Shown: piece after piece, positions 1 to 8,523 of the stretch | Numbering within the stretch: the stretch's first letter is position 1 | Layout: every line of letters begins with the position of its first letter | NCBI RefSeq assembly: GCF_007923355.1 | Contig: NZ_VOGO01000002.1 | Coordinates: forward strand, 310,001 to 374,000 | Reading direction: 5' to 3' | Source: Falsiphaeobacter marinintestinus | GTDB lineage: Bacteria; Pseudomonadota; Alphaproteobacteria; Rhodobacterales; Rhodobacteraceae | Length of the DNA: 64,000 bases | Made by a program: the position numbers and the translations under genes | Notes under the pieces: model-generated | Databases searched by the model: none | What the model saw: only the letters and a program-made list of their open reading frames with translations | Told to the model about the DNA's origin: nothing

Positions 1-941
1 GAGGCCATGCGGCGGGCAAGAGCTGTGATCTCTTCCGCAGGAACGCCGCAAAGCGGGCTGGCCCAGTCGGGTGATTTTGGCTGGCCGTCGGCGTCGCCCA
101 TCAGGTAGGGGCGGAAGCGGTCAAAGCCGGTGGTGTAGCGGTTCAGAAACGCGTGATCAGTCAGCCCTTCGGTTTCCAGCACATAGGCCAGCGCCAGCAT
201 CAGCGCCGTGTCCGAAGCTGGCGTCACGGGAAGCCATTCGCAGGTCGGGGAGGCGTCGGTTTTCTGGGGGCCGATGTTGATACAGCGCATGCCTTTGCTG
301 TGGAACCGGTCAAACCATGTTGCGGTCTGGTGTTCGGTGATGCCGCCCATGCTGACCATCGAGTTCTTGGGGTTGATCCCGCCGAACATGATCAGCGTTT
401 CGGTATTGTCGTGGATGGTCTGCCAGCCGTCCTGCGCGGTATATACATAGGACAGAAACGGTTCGCCAAAAACATGTGGCATGATCGATTGCGCGCAACC
501 GGTCGAATAGCTGCCGAAGGACGCGACATAGCCGCCGATCTGGTTCAGGAACCGGTGCACCTGGCTTTGTGCATGGTGAAACCGACCGGCTGAGGCCCAG
601 CCATAAGATCCGCCAAAGATCGCTTCGTTGCCGTGGGTCTTGCAGATACGGTCGATTTCGGCGGCGGCGATGTCCAGTGCTTCGTCCCAGGGCAGTTCGA
701 CGAAGTCATCTGTTCCACGACCGTCGCGGTCGCGGTTTTCCAGCCAGCCGCGCCGGATGGCGGGCCGGGCGACCCGGTTCTTGTGGTGCACCGCCTGGGG
801 CAGGATATCGGGCAGGGTGGTCGGTTCGGGATCATGGGCAAAGGGGCGGGTCTTGATGATGCGGTCGCCTTCGGTCACAACCTCAAACGCGCCCCAATGG
901 CTGGTGGTCACCCGGATCTGGCGGTCTGTGTGGTCGTGCAT
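1..941 (-). CDS. Molybdopterin oxidoreductase, BisC/TorA type (N-terminal part)
   Basis: The 5' part of a gene that runs off the left edge; about 313 residues are visible. It resembles DMSO-reductase-family enzymes that reduce S-oxides or N-oxides (biotin sulfoxide, TMAO, DMSO) using a bis-MGD molybdenum cofactor. Seen: a run GGSYGWASAGRFHHAQSQ typical of BisC/TorA/DorA, followed by YSTGCAQS, where the family has its serine molybdenum ligand. There is no N-terminal Cys cluster for an iron-sulfur centre, which fits the TorA/BisC branch. No twin-arginine leader is seen, so a cytoplasmic BisC-like enzyme is more likely than periplasmic TorA. The start at 941 has GGGGA five bases upstream; an in-frame ATG at 956 is the alternative. 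Divergent from the 3-hydroxyanthranilate dioxygenase gene. Substrate unknown. Confidence 0.8.
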   Translation of the reverse strand, partial: MHDHTDRQIRVTTSHWGAFEVVTEGDRIIKTRPFAHDPEPTTLPDILPQAVHHKNRVARPAIRRGWLENRDRDGRGTDDFVELPWDEALDIAAAEIDRICKTHGNEAIFGGSYGWASAGRFHHAQSQVHRFLNQIGGYVASFGSYSTGCAQSIMPHVFGEPFLSYVYTAQDGWQTIHDNTETLIMFGGINPKNSMVSMGGITEHQTATWFDRFHSKGMRCINIGPQKTDASPTCEWLPVTPASDTALMLALAYVLETEGLTDHAFLNRYTTGFDRFRPYLMGDADGQPKSPDWASPLCGVPAEEITALARRMA

Positions 942-1187
942 GATCGTCCCCTGCATCACTGAGTCGGCCGCGGTGGCACCCGGCCCGACCGCAGCAGTGT
1001 TACCCGTTGCATCCCGATTGTCATCACTTGTCGAAAGGGCATTTGCGTTACCAGACAGGCGGATCTGGCGGATTGGGTATTCGTTGTGTCGATAGCAGAT
1101 TGCGAAGTTTCGGCTTTTCTTTTGGGCAGTGTCACGTCACCCTTTGCGGGAACTCATCTGTCCTGCAACTTGTCTGTCGAGGAAGCC

Positions 1188-1751
1188 ATGTCTGAACATC
1201 CGACGTTGAAGCCGTTCAATTTCAAGAAATGGGTGGAAGACAACGCCGACAAGCTGCGTCCTCCGGTGGGGAACCAGTTGCTCCACAAGGAAGGCGACAT
1301 GATCGTCATGGTGGTTGGCGGGCCCAATACGCGGATGGATTTCCACGATGATCCGGTCGAGGAATGGTTCTTTCAGCAGAAGGGCGACATGATGCTGAAG
1401 ATCGCGGACGGCGGTAAAATCTATGATGTGCCGGTGCGCGAAGGCGAAGTGTTTCTGTTGCCGCCCCACGTGCGTCACGCCCCGCAAAGGCCGCAGGAAG
1501 GGTCGATTGGCATCGTGGTGGAAGCGCCGCGCCAGCCGGGCATGAAAGAAGGCTTTGAGTGGTACTGCTTTGACTGTGAAGGTCTGGTGCATCGGGCCGA
1601 GGTCAGTCTTGACGGGGCCGAGGGGATCGTTTCGCAACTGCCAAAGATCTATGACGCGTTTCACGCGGATATCGAAGCCCGGACCTGCCCGAACTGCGGG
1701 ACAGTGCATCCCGGCAAGGGGCAGGCGCCCGAGGGCTGGGTTCAACTCTGA
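1188..1751 (+). CDS. nbaC: 3-hydroxyanthranilate 3,4-dioxygenase
   Basis: A 187-residue cupin enzyme that opens the ring of 3-hydroxyanthranilate to 2-amino-3-carboxymuconate semialdehyde, which can cyclise to quinolinate. Catalytic Fe(II) ligands are visible as His53, Glu59 and His97, matching the known His-Glu-His triad of the bacterial enzyme. The bacterial rubredoxin-like metal site is also present as Cys127-x2-Cys130 and Cys167-x2-Cys170. The start at 1188 is chosen for the GAGGAAG ribosome site three bases upstream; the frame is open further upstream, but those residues are not family-like. The kynureninase gene follows about 90 bases downstream, so the two form a kynurenine-to-quinolinate (or degradation) unit. 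The name haaO is also used for this enzyme. Confidence 0.93.
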   Translation: MSEHPTLKPFNFKKWVEDNADKLRPPVGNQLLHKEGDMIVMVVGGPNTRMDFHDDPVEEWFFQQKGDMMLKIADGGKIYDVPVREGEVFLLPPHVRHAPQRPQEGSIGIVVEAPRQPGMKEGFEWYCFDCEGLVHRAEVSLDGAEGIVSQLPKIYDAFHADIEARTCPNCGTVHPGKGQAPEGWVQL

Positions 1752-1841
1752 CCGCGATTCCGGTAGGGTCCGTTTCGAGAGACACCACATCAGACCGTCC
1801 TGTCCAAAGGGCGGTTTCTTTTCATGCAAAATGAGGCCGGG

Positions 1842-3038
1842 ATGACCGACTTTTCCAAGACCCGCGGGATGTTCGATATCCCGGACGGGATGATCTATCT
1901 GAACGGCAACTCGCTGGGGCCAATGCCAAAGGCCGCGCCCGAGGCGATCAACCGGTTCCTGAATGACGAATGGAAGACCGAACTGATCAAGGGGTGGAAC
2001 ACCTGCAACTGGTTCATGCAGACCAATTCGCTTGGCGACCGGGTCGGGCGGCTGATCGGGGCCGCGCCGGGCACGACCGTGGTTGGCGATACCCTGTCGA
2101 TCAAGGTGTTTCAGGCGGTGGCTGCCGGGCTGGCGCTGGTGCCGGATCGCAAGGTGATCTTGTCGGACAACGGCAATTTCCCGACCGATCTTTACATGGT
2201 CGAAGGGTTGATGAAGCTGAAGGATGACGGGTATGACCTGCGTCTCCCAGACCCCGAGGATGTGATGGCGGGCATCACGGATGAGGTCGCGGTGGTTATG
2301 CTGACCGAGGTCGATTACCGCACGGGGCGCAAGCACGACATGAAGGCGATCATCGATAAGGCGCATGCGGTCGGGGCCATTGTTGTCTGGGATCTGGCGC
2401 ATTCGGCAGGCGCGATCCCGGTGGATGTGGCCGGGTGTGACGCGGATTTCGCGATTGGCTGTACCTATAAGTACCTGAATGGCGGCCCCGGAGCGCCTGC
2501 GTTCATCTATGTTGCGCCGCGTCTGTTGGAGACGGTCGAACCGGTTCTGTCGGGCTGGTATGGGCACGCGGCGCCGTTTGCCTTTGATACCGATTACCGC
2601 CCGATGCCGGGCAAGATTGAACGGATGCGGATCGGGACACCGTCGGTTGCGGCGTTTTCATTGCTGAGCGCGGCTTTGGATGTCTGGGATGGGGTCGACA
2701 TGGACGAACTGCGCGCCCGGTCGGTGGAATTGTCCGAGTTGTTCATCGCCGAGGTCGAGCGGCGCTGTCCGGGCGTGCGTTTTGCCGGTCCGCGCGCGGC
2801 GAGTGAACGGGGCAGCCATGTGTCGTTCCGGTTCGAACATGGCTATCCCTGCATGCAGGCGTTGATCGCGCGTGACGTGATCGGCGACTTCCGCGCGCCC
2901 GATATCATGCGGTTCGGCATCACGCCGTTGTTCATCGGTGAAGCCGACATCATGGCGGCGGTTGATGCGCTGGAAGACATTCTGACCAATGAGACGTGGA
3001 AAGAGGCGCGGTTTCAGAACCGCGCCGCCGTCACCTAG
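1842..3038 (+). CDS. kynU: Kynureninase
   Basis: A PLP enzyme of 398 residues that cleaves kynurenine or 3-hydroxykynurenine to (3-hydroxy)anthranilate and alanine. Seen: the PLP-lysine motif CTYKYLNGGPGAPAF with Lys210 as the Schiff-base residue, the upstream WDLAHSAGA segment that holds the PLP-binding Asp, and the N-terminal YLNGNSLGP motif. Length is normal for bacterial KynU (about 400). Start 1842 is preferred because GAGG lies five bases before the ATG spacer; an in-frame ATG at 1824 lacks a ribosome site. It supplies substrate for the preceding dioxygenase when 3-hydroxykynurenine is the input. The gene ends two bases before the convergent DapA-family gene. Confidence 0.95.
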   Translation: MTDFSKTRGMFDIPDGMIYLNGNSLGPMPKAAPEAINRFLNDEWKTELIKGWNTCNWFMQTNSLGDRVGRLIGAAPGTTVVGDTLSIKVFQAVAAGLALVPDRKVILSDNGNFPTDLYMVEGLMKLKDDGYDLRLPDPEDVMAGITDEVAVVMLTEVDYRTGRKHDMKAIIDKAHAVGAIVVWDLAHSAGAIPVDVAGCDADFAIGCTYKYLNGGPGAPAFIYVAPRLLETVEPVLSGWYGHAAPFAFDTDYRPMPGKIERMRIGTPSVAAFSLLSAALDVWDGVDMDELRARSVELSELFIAEVERRCPGVRFAGPRAASERGSHVSFRFEHGYPCMQALIARDVIGDFRAPDIMRFGITPLFIGEADIMAAVDALEDILTNETWKEARFQNRAAVT

Positions 3039-3039
3039 G

Positions 3040-3993
3040 TTACAGTTTCAAACCGCAGCTTTCAAAGGCCGCCCGCGTGGCGGCCTTTTCGCTGTCGGTC
3101 AGTTCCAGCATCGGGTGACGGACGCGGCCACCGACCTGACCCAACAGATCCTGCCAGTATTTGCCATGCGCCGTGGGTTTGCCGCCGGGCTTGGTGGATT
3201 TGATCGCCTCGCGCACCGGGGTCAGGCTGTCGCGGACACGGCGGGCGGCGTCGAATTTTCCGGCAAAAGCCAGTTCGGTGTATTCGTTCATGCGCTGGTC
3301 GTTTGTGGTCTGCAATTGGTAAGGCGGCGAAGAACAGAGGTAGAGCTGCCAACCCAGCTCTTCGATGTTATCCAGCCAGTCATCTTCGGCCGAGGTGGAG
3401 ACCTGGATCTTGTCACCGACCAGATGGGTCAGACGGACATACATCTCGCGCGGGACCGAGTATTTGATTGCAACAATGTTGGGCAGGTCGGCAATGCGGG
3501 CGCAGGTGTCAGGTTGCATGAGATACCCGCTGTCAGGATGGCTCCACATCGCGATACCGATATCAAGTCTGTCGCACAGGTAGCTGTAATAATTATACAA
3601 AACCTCGTCCCGGTCATGGCAGAAGCTGAGCATGGGCGCGTGCACGACAACGTAATCCGCACCGCAGGCCTGCGCGTGCAGACCAAGCTCAAGCACGGTA
3701 TTCGCGTTCTGATCCGAGATCGACATGATCGTGCCCGCCTTGTCGCCGCATTCCTGCGCGGCAAGGGTCATGTTGCGTTTGCGTTCGTCCAGCGACATTG
3801 ACCAGAATTCGCCCTGCTTGCCGGCGATGAACAGGCCCTGAATGCCCAGATCGTCGATCCAGTGGCGGATGTTGCTGCGCAAACCGGCTTCATCCAGCGA
3901 TCCGTTGTCTGCGAAAGGGTTCAGCGCCGCTGCCCAGATGCCGCGCATGTGGTCGCGGGCGTATTCCTTGGCTTGGGATTTGGTGTATTTCAT
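3040..3993 (-). CDS. Dihydrodipicolinate synthase family lyase/aldolase
   Basis: A 317-residue DapA-family TIM barrel. The Schiff-base lysine lies in the IVAIKYSVPRE segment and the GLFIAGKQGEFWS stretch replaces the usual GTTGE motif region, so this is not a housekeeping lysine-pathway DapA. Family members cleave or condense pyruvate-type compounds; the substrate here is unknown. The gene overlaps the downstream end of the molybdenum hydroxylase by four bases (ATGA), so the two are translationally coupled and probably share a pathway. It converges with kynU. Confidence 0.8.
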   Translation of the reverse strand: MKYTKSQAKEYARDHMRGIWAAALNPFADNGSLDEAGLRSNIRHWIDDLGIQGLFIAGKQGEFWSMSLDERKRNMTLAAQECGDKAGTIMSISDQNANTVLELGLHAQACGADYVVVHAPMLSFCHDRDEVLYNYYSYLCDRLDIGIAMWSHPDSGYLMQPDTCARIADLPNIVAIKYSVPREMYVRLTHLVGDKIQVSTSAEDDWLDNIEELGWQLYLCSSPPYQLQTTNDQRMNEYTELAFAGKFDAARRVRDSLTPVREAIKSTKPGGKPTAHGKYWQDLLGQVGGRVRHPMLELTDSEKAATRAAFESCGLKL

Positions 3994-6095
3994 TGGTCTG
4001 TTCCCTGTTCATGTCCCGGTTCGGCGGTGCGGATTGCGCGCCAGAGCGTTTCGCTGGTGAGTGGCATTTGCAAGTCGGTCACGCCCAAGGGGCTGAGGGC
4101 GTCGATGGCGGCATTCAGGATCGCGGCAGGCGCGCCAATTGTGCCAGCTTCGCCAACACCCTTGGCCCCCAAAATGTTGGTCGGGCTTGGTATTTCAAAG
4201 CTGTGCAGTGCGGTCGGGGCCATATCTGTGGCGCGGGGCATGGCGTAATCCATGAACGACCCGGTCAGCAACTGGCCGTCCGCGTCATAAACCACGTTTT
4301 CCAGCATCGCCTCACCGATCCCTTGCGCGATACCGCCAAGGATCTGGCCCTTGACCAGTTGCGGGTTCACGATGGTTCCGGTGTCATCCACACAGATGAT
4401 CCGCTCCAAGGTTGGCACACCGGTGTCGCGGTCGATGGACAGGGTGACAAGATAGGCCCCATACCCCCAGGCCTGACCGGTGTTTTCGTAACAAACACTA
4501 GCGGTTATCGGCAAACCTTCACCTTTTGCGCGGCGTTTGGCGATGTCCGTGCAGGCTGCCAGCACCGCACTGCCGCCGATGGGGGTAGAACGGCTGGCCA
4601 AAGCGCCGATGCCTTCGGGCGCGGTTGCCGTATCGCCAAACCGGACGGCGACCTGATTCATGTCAACATCCAGGGCATCGGCGGCGATCTGGGCAAAGGC
4701 GGTTTCGCGCCCGTGCCCTTGCGAAGAACTGCCGCTGGCAACTGTCACAGCGCCTGTTTCGTGCAGCGTGACAGTCGCGCTTTCCCAGCCGCTGCCGGAC
4801 GGTTCGACATAAAAGGCAATGCCAAGACCCGCCAGCTCACCTGCGGCCTGTCGCCGGTCACGTTCAGCTGTTTGCGCGGCATAGTCAGCCTTGTCCCGCA
4901 GCAGGGTCAGCGCCCGGGCATAATCGCCTGAATCCAAAGTGTTGCCAGTGGCCGTGTCATGCGGCAGATCGGTGGCGCTGTGCAAGTTGGCGCACCGGAA
5001 CGCGACGGGATCCTGCGCCACTGCCCGGGCGGCTTTGTCCACCAGCCGTTCCATCAGGCAATTGGCTTCTGGGCGGCCTGCGCCGCGGTAAATTCCGGTT
5101 GGGGCATGATTTGTCTGAATGGCTCTGGTCGAGATCTCCAAAGACGCAACGCGATAGCCGGATGGTAAAACCCGTGCTGCGTTCCAGGCAGTGACCAGCC
5201 CACTATTGGGGACCCAGGCCCCCAGCGGGGCGTGTATATCCGCTTTCAGGGCAAGAATGGCCCCGGTGTTATCGACTGCCAGGGTTCCATGGCTGACAAC
5301 GCCCCGACCATGTGTGGCCGACAGGAACTCTTCGGAACGAGAGGCCGTCCATTTCACGTCCCGTTTGTGCCGGAACGCCGCCCAGACCGCAAATACGTCT
5401 TCTGGGTACAGCGACGCTTTCATACCGAAGGCCCCGCCGACATGGGGCGCGATCACCCGGATACGATCTGCGTTGACGTTCAGGATCGCGGCCAGCTCGG
5501 ACCGGGTCCGGTGGGGAGTCTGGGTCGAATGCCACACCGTGACTGTATCTGTGTCCGGGGCATAGGCCACCGCGATGGCGCGCGGCTCCATGGGCGAGGG
5601 GGCCAGACGGGGATGGCGGATCGAACAGGTGACCACATGTGCAGCCGTGGCGATTGCGGTGTCAAAATCGCCGGTGCTCCAGCATTGGCTGGCGACCAGA
5701 ACGTCGCGTGCGGTTTGATCATCGATGCTAAGGTCGACCAGATCGGCGCCATCCTGTGCCAGATCCCGCGTGTCGGCCAGAACCGCTGCAACCGGCTGAC
5801 CTGTCGCGCGTATCGTCTTGTGGGCCAGAACCGGGAAGTCGGGCACGGTATCGACCGGGATGACCGGGTTCACCGACAAGTTTCCCAGATGCGCGACGTC
5901 GACGCCTGTGTGCACCGCCACGACACCGGGCTGGTGCTGCGCATCGGTGCAATCGACATGGCTGATGTCACCGGTCGCCACGGGGCTGCGGACAAAGCAG
6001 ATGTGCAAGGGATCGGTTAGGGCGACATCATCGGTAAAACAGCCCTTGCCTGTGACAAGAACCCGGTCTTCCCGCTTGGCAGGGGATGTCCCCAT
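3990..6095 (-). CDS. Molybdenum hydroxylase large subunit (xanthine/CO dehydrogenase family)
   Basis: A 701-residue molybdopterin-binding subunit of the xanthine dehydrogenase/CoxL family. Seen: GGAFGMKASLYPED (Moco binding), TGIYRGAGRPEA, GSSSQGHGRET and GVGEAGTIGAP, whose Glu is the family's catalytic base. It is short for the family (about 760-800). A block of about 60 residues usually found between the SRSTxxGG segment and the FGAY-like segment (here WGYGAYLVTL) is absent. The FeS and FAD subunits normally encoded beside it are not present. Start 6095 is chosen by alignment to the usual N-terminus (KREDRVLVTGKG); the frame is open to 6194. Likely hydroxylates an N-heteroaromatic or related substrate; which one is unknown. 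Confidence 0.85.
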   Translation of the reverse strand: MGTSPAKREDRVLVTGKGCFTDDVALTDPLHICFVRSPVATGDISHVDCTDAQHQPGVVAVHTGVDVAHLGNLSVNPVIPVDTVPDFPVLAHKTIRATGQPVAAVLADTRDLAQDGADLVDLSIDDQTARDVLVASQCWSTGDFDTAIATAAHVVTCSIRHPRLAPSPMEPRAIAVAYAPDTDTVTVWHSTQTPHRTRSELAAILNVNADRIRVIAPHVGGAFGMKASLYPEDVFAVWAAFRHKRDVKWTASRSEEFLSATHGRGVVSHGTLAVDNTGAILALKADIHAPLGAWVPNSGLVTAWNAARVLPSGYRVASLEISTRAIQTNHAPTGIYRGAGRPEANCLMERLVDKAARAVAQDPVAFRCANLHSATDLPHDTATGNTLDSGDYARALTLLRDKADYAAQTAERDRRQAAGELAGLGIAFYVEPSGSGWESATVTLHETGAVTVASGSSSQGHGRETAFAQIAADALDVDMNQVAVRFGDTATAPEGIGALASRSTPIGGSAVLAACTDIAKRRAKGEGLPITASVCYENTGQAWGYGAYLVTLSIDRDTGVPTLERIICVDDTGTIVNPQLVKGQILGGIAQGIGEAMLENVVYDADGQLLTGSFMDYAMPRATDMAPTALHSFEIPSPTNILGAKGVGEAGTIGAPAAILNAAIDALSPLGVTDLQMPLTSETLWRAIRTAEPGHEQGTDQ

Positions 6096-6264
6096 GTGAC
6101 CCTGTTTCCGTCGCACCACTGATGACCTGCCTGACGCCTGCACTGCCGTTACATGATCAAGGTTTGAGTTGAAATCCAACCCGAAACACCGCATCCAGAT
6201 ATAACACAGGGGAATACCAGTGGCGGTTTTGGTTGTTGATACCTTGGCTCAAGGGGGGGAGCGT

Positions 6265-7053
6265 ATGAAATTTGGTCTGATCGGAAATGGTGCTATCGCG
6301 ACGTATGTGCGGCACGGGTTGGAACAGCGAGGGCATCAGTTGGGCGCGCTTCTTCTAAGGCCCGAAAGAGTGGCCGAACCTGATGCTGAGCAATCGGTGC
6401 CGCGTGTGGCGGCCATATCCGACCTGCCGGCGGATCTTGATCTGATGATCGACTGCGCGGGTCATGTCGCATTGCGCGATCACGGGCCCGGTCTTTTGCG
6501 ATCTGGTCGGGATCTGGTCACCGTTTCGATTGGGGCAATGGCGGATCAGCAGGTGGCAGACGAATTGCTTCAGGCCGCAGGTGAGGGCGGGGCAACTCTG
6601 CATCTGGCTAGCGGAGCGATTGGCGGTCTGGATGTTTTGCGGGCGGCGAATGCCGGAACCCTGACGTCTGTTCGCTATGTCGGGCGCAAACCACCCAAGG
6701 GGTGGGTCGGATCGCGGGCTGAAGATCTGCTTGATCTGGCTGCCATCACGGATCGGCCCGAGACGCATTTCACCGGATCCGCGCGGCAGGCCGCGTTGGC
6801 GTATCCCAAAAACGCCAATGTCGCCGCTGCGGTGGCTTTGGCCGGGATCGGGTTTGACAGAACGCAGGTGGAATTGATCGCGGATCCCGGGGTGTCTGCG
6901 AATATCCATGAGGTTCAGGCGACGGGTGATTTTGGCAGGTTTGACATTCGCATCGCCGGGCAGGCGCTGCCGGGAAACCCGCGCAGTTCGGCGCTGGCTG
7001 CGATGAGTGTTATCAGCACGGTTGAACAGATCGTCAGCCCGATGCGGTTCTAG
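6265..7053 (+). CDS. nadX: Aspartate dehydrogenase (NadX type)
   Basis: A 262-residue protein of the DUF108/aspartate dehydrogenase family, which oxidises L-aspartate to iminoaspartate with NAD(P). Seen: the N-terminal Rossmann motif GLIGNGAIA, the DCAGHVALRDHG segment, the SGAIGGLD motif and AYPKNANVAAAVALAGIGFD, which is highly characteristic of the family. The start at 6265 is supported by a GGGGGGGAG ribosome site six bases upstream. In NAD synthesis iminoaspartate goes to quinolinate, the same compound reached by the kynurenine genes to the left; other family members act in amine catabolism. It is divergent from the molybdenum hydroxylase and closely followed by a LysR gene. Confidence 0.88.
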   Translation: MKFGLIGNGAIATYVRHGLEQRGHQLGALLLRPERVAEPDAEQSVPRVAAISDLPADLDLMIDCAGHVALRDHGPGLLRSGRDLVTVSIGAMADQQVADELLQAAGEGGATLHLASGAIGGLDVLRAANAGTLTSVRYVGRKPPKGWVGSRAEDLLDLAAITDRPETHFTGSARQAALAYPKNANVAAAVALAGIGFDRTQVELIADPGVSANIHEVQATGDFGRFDIRIAGQALPGNPRSSALAAMSVISTVEQIVSPMRF

Positions 7054-7057
7054 CGCC

Positions 7058-8008
7058 GTGACTGTCCCGTCCAGACATACGCGTATCATCGACCGGGTCA
7101 TCACGCGGCTGAAGTTCAAGCAGCTTCGGTTGCTGGTGGCGGTAGGCGATCACGGAAATATCCAGAACGCGGCGCGTGAGATGAACGTGTCGCAACCGGC
7201 GGCGACCAAGATGATCAAGGATCTTGAGCTTGATTTCGAGGTTCAGTTGTTTGAACGCACCAATCGCGGCGTGATCCCGACGGCGTTTGGTGACGCGCTG
7301 ATCCGGCATGGCAAACTGATCTTTGCCCAAGTGTCGAATGCAGCACAGGAACTGGACGATCTGGTCGAGGGCAACAGCGGGCGGGTGGTGATTGGCACAT
7401 TGCTGGCTGCGTCATCCCGGTTGCTGCCGATGGCCATTGAACGTGTACTGACAGACCGGCCCCGGATTGCGATCAAGGTTGTCGAAGGCACCAACGACGT
7501 GCTGATGCCGGATCTGCACGCAGGCGACATCGACCTTGTGGTCGGGCGGCTCTCGACGCATCGGCATCGCAGCAATCTTGTGCAGGAAAAGCTGTTTGAC
7601 GAACGCATTGTTGCGGTTGTCGGACCGGATCATCCGCTGGTTGGTGTCTTGGATGTCTCGTTTCAGATGCTGCAGCCTTTTGGCTGGATTTTACCTCCAA
7701 CCGAAACCAGCCTGCGCCGTGAGATTGACCGGTTCTTTCTGGCGCAGGACCAATACGTGCCGCCATCAGCCCTGGAATCCGTGTCTTATCTGACCAACAG
7801 GCGTCTTCTGCAATCGCGGAACTTTATCGGGGTGATGCCTGCGCATGTGGCGGCGCAGGATATCTCTGGCGGGGCCTTGCAGCGGCTTGACTGGTCGGTG
7901 CCCTTTGGCGAGGGGCCCGTTGGCGTTTCGTATCGCCAACAGGGTCAATTGTCGCCTGCAGGACTGGCGGTTTTGCAAGCGTTGCGAGACACGTCGAAGG
8001 TGATGTAA
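7058..8008 (+). CDS. LysR-family transcriptional regulator
   Basis: A 316-residue LysR-type regulator with an N-terminal winged helix-turn-helix (LKFKQLRLLVAVGDHGNIQNAAREMNVSQPAATKMIKDLE), of the GbpR-like subgroup, followed by a periplasmic-binding-like effector domain. A GTG start at 7058 lies five bases after the nadX stop; an ATG at 7007 would need a long overlap with nadX and gives a non-family N-terminus. It probably controls nadX and/or the divergent molybdenum hydroxylase and lyase genes. Effector unknown. Confidence 0.88.
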   Translation: MTVPSRHTRIIDRVITRLKFKQLRLLVAVGDHGNIQNAAREMNVSQPAATKMIKDLELDFEVQLFERTNRGVIPTAFGDALIRHGKLIFAQVSNAAQELDDLVEGNSGRVVIGTLLAASSRLLPMAIERVLTDRPRIAIKVVEGTNDVLMPDLHAGDIDLVVGRLSTHRHRSNLVQEKLFDERIVAVVGPDHPLVGVLDVSFQMLQPFGWILPPTETSLRREIDRFFLAQDQYVPPSALESVSYLTNRRLLQSRNFIGVMPAHVAAQDISGGALQRLDWSVPFGEGPVGVSYRQQGQLSPAGLAVLQALRDTSKVM

Positions 8009-8027
8009 CGGCTGTTTAGCCGTTTTT
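8007..8027 (+). terminator. Rho-independent terminator after the LysR gene
   Basis: A 7-bp perfect stem (AACGGCT / AGCCGTT) with a GTTT loop followed by a run of five T. It begins within the LysR stop codon and overlaps the last codons of the convergent rhodanese gene, so it ends the plus-strand transcript. Confidence 0.75.
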
Positions 8028-8420
8028 CGGTGCCGCGTGTTCGACCGGGCCGCCCTGCTTTTCCCAGGTTGAAAACCCTTCCTTCAGATGTGCGGCGTCA
8101 AACCCCATGTCTTGCAGCAAGGCCACCGACAACGCCGACCGCCAGCCGCTGGCGCAATGGAAGACGAACCTTTTGTCCTGGCCAAAGACGTCTTTGTAAT
8201 AGGGGCTTTGCGGATCGACCCAGAATTCGAGCATGCCGCGCGGGCAGTGAAAACTGCCGGGGATGAACCCTGTCCGCTGACGTTCGCGCACGTCACGCAG
8301 ATCGACGATGACCACGTTTGGGTCACCGACCATGGCGATGGCGTCAGGTGTTTCCACTTCTTCGATGCGGGCGCGTGCGGTAGCGACCATGTCTTTGACC
8401 GAGGTATTCAGTTTGGGCAT
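8016..8420 (-). CDS. Rhodanese-like domain protein
   Basis: A single-domain rhodanese of 134 residues with the active-site loop CASGWRSA (Cys89), able to carry a persulfide or act as a sulfurtransferase. The VVIVDLRDVRER segment is the normal N-terminal strand and CDC25-like motif of the fold. Start 8420 is chosen because the upstream residues to 8471 are not conserved and GGGGA lies upstream. Converges with the LysR gene and is divergent from an SDR. Physiological role unknown. Confidence 0.88.
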   Translation of the reverse strand: MPKLNTSVKDMVATARARIEEVETPDAIAMVGDPNVVIVDLRDVRERQRTGFIPGSFHCPRGMLEFWVDPQSPYYKDVFGQDKRFVFHCASGWRSALSVALLQDMGFDAAHLKEGFSTWEKQGGPVEHAAPKNG

Positions 8421-8523
8421 CAGAGGTGTCCCCGTTGATATGTGAAGGATGCATATTGATAACTGGCGCAAATTGGAGTGTGCTTCAATCTTTCTGGTGG
8501 CTCTAGATTGAGGGAAGTCGAAA

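Noticed and set aside
1137-2567. A 476-codon minus-strand frame over the dioxygenase and kynureninase genes
   Set aside because: It is antisense to two well-supported enzymes; the length comes from GC-rich codon bias.
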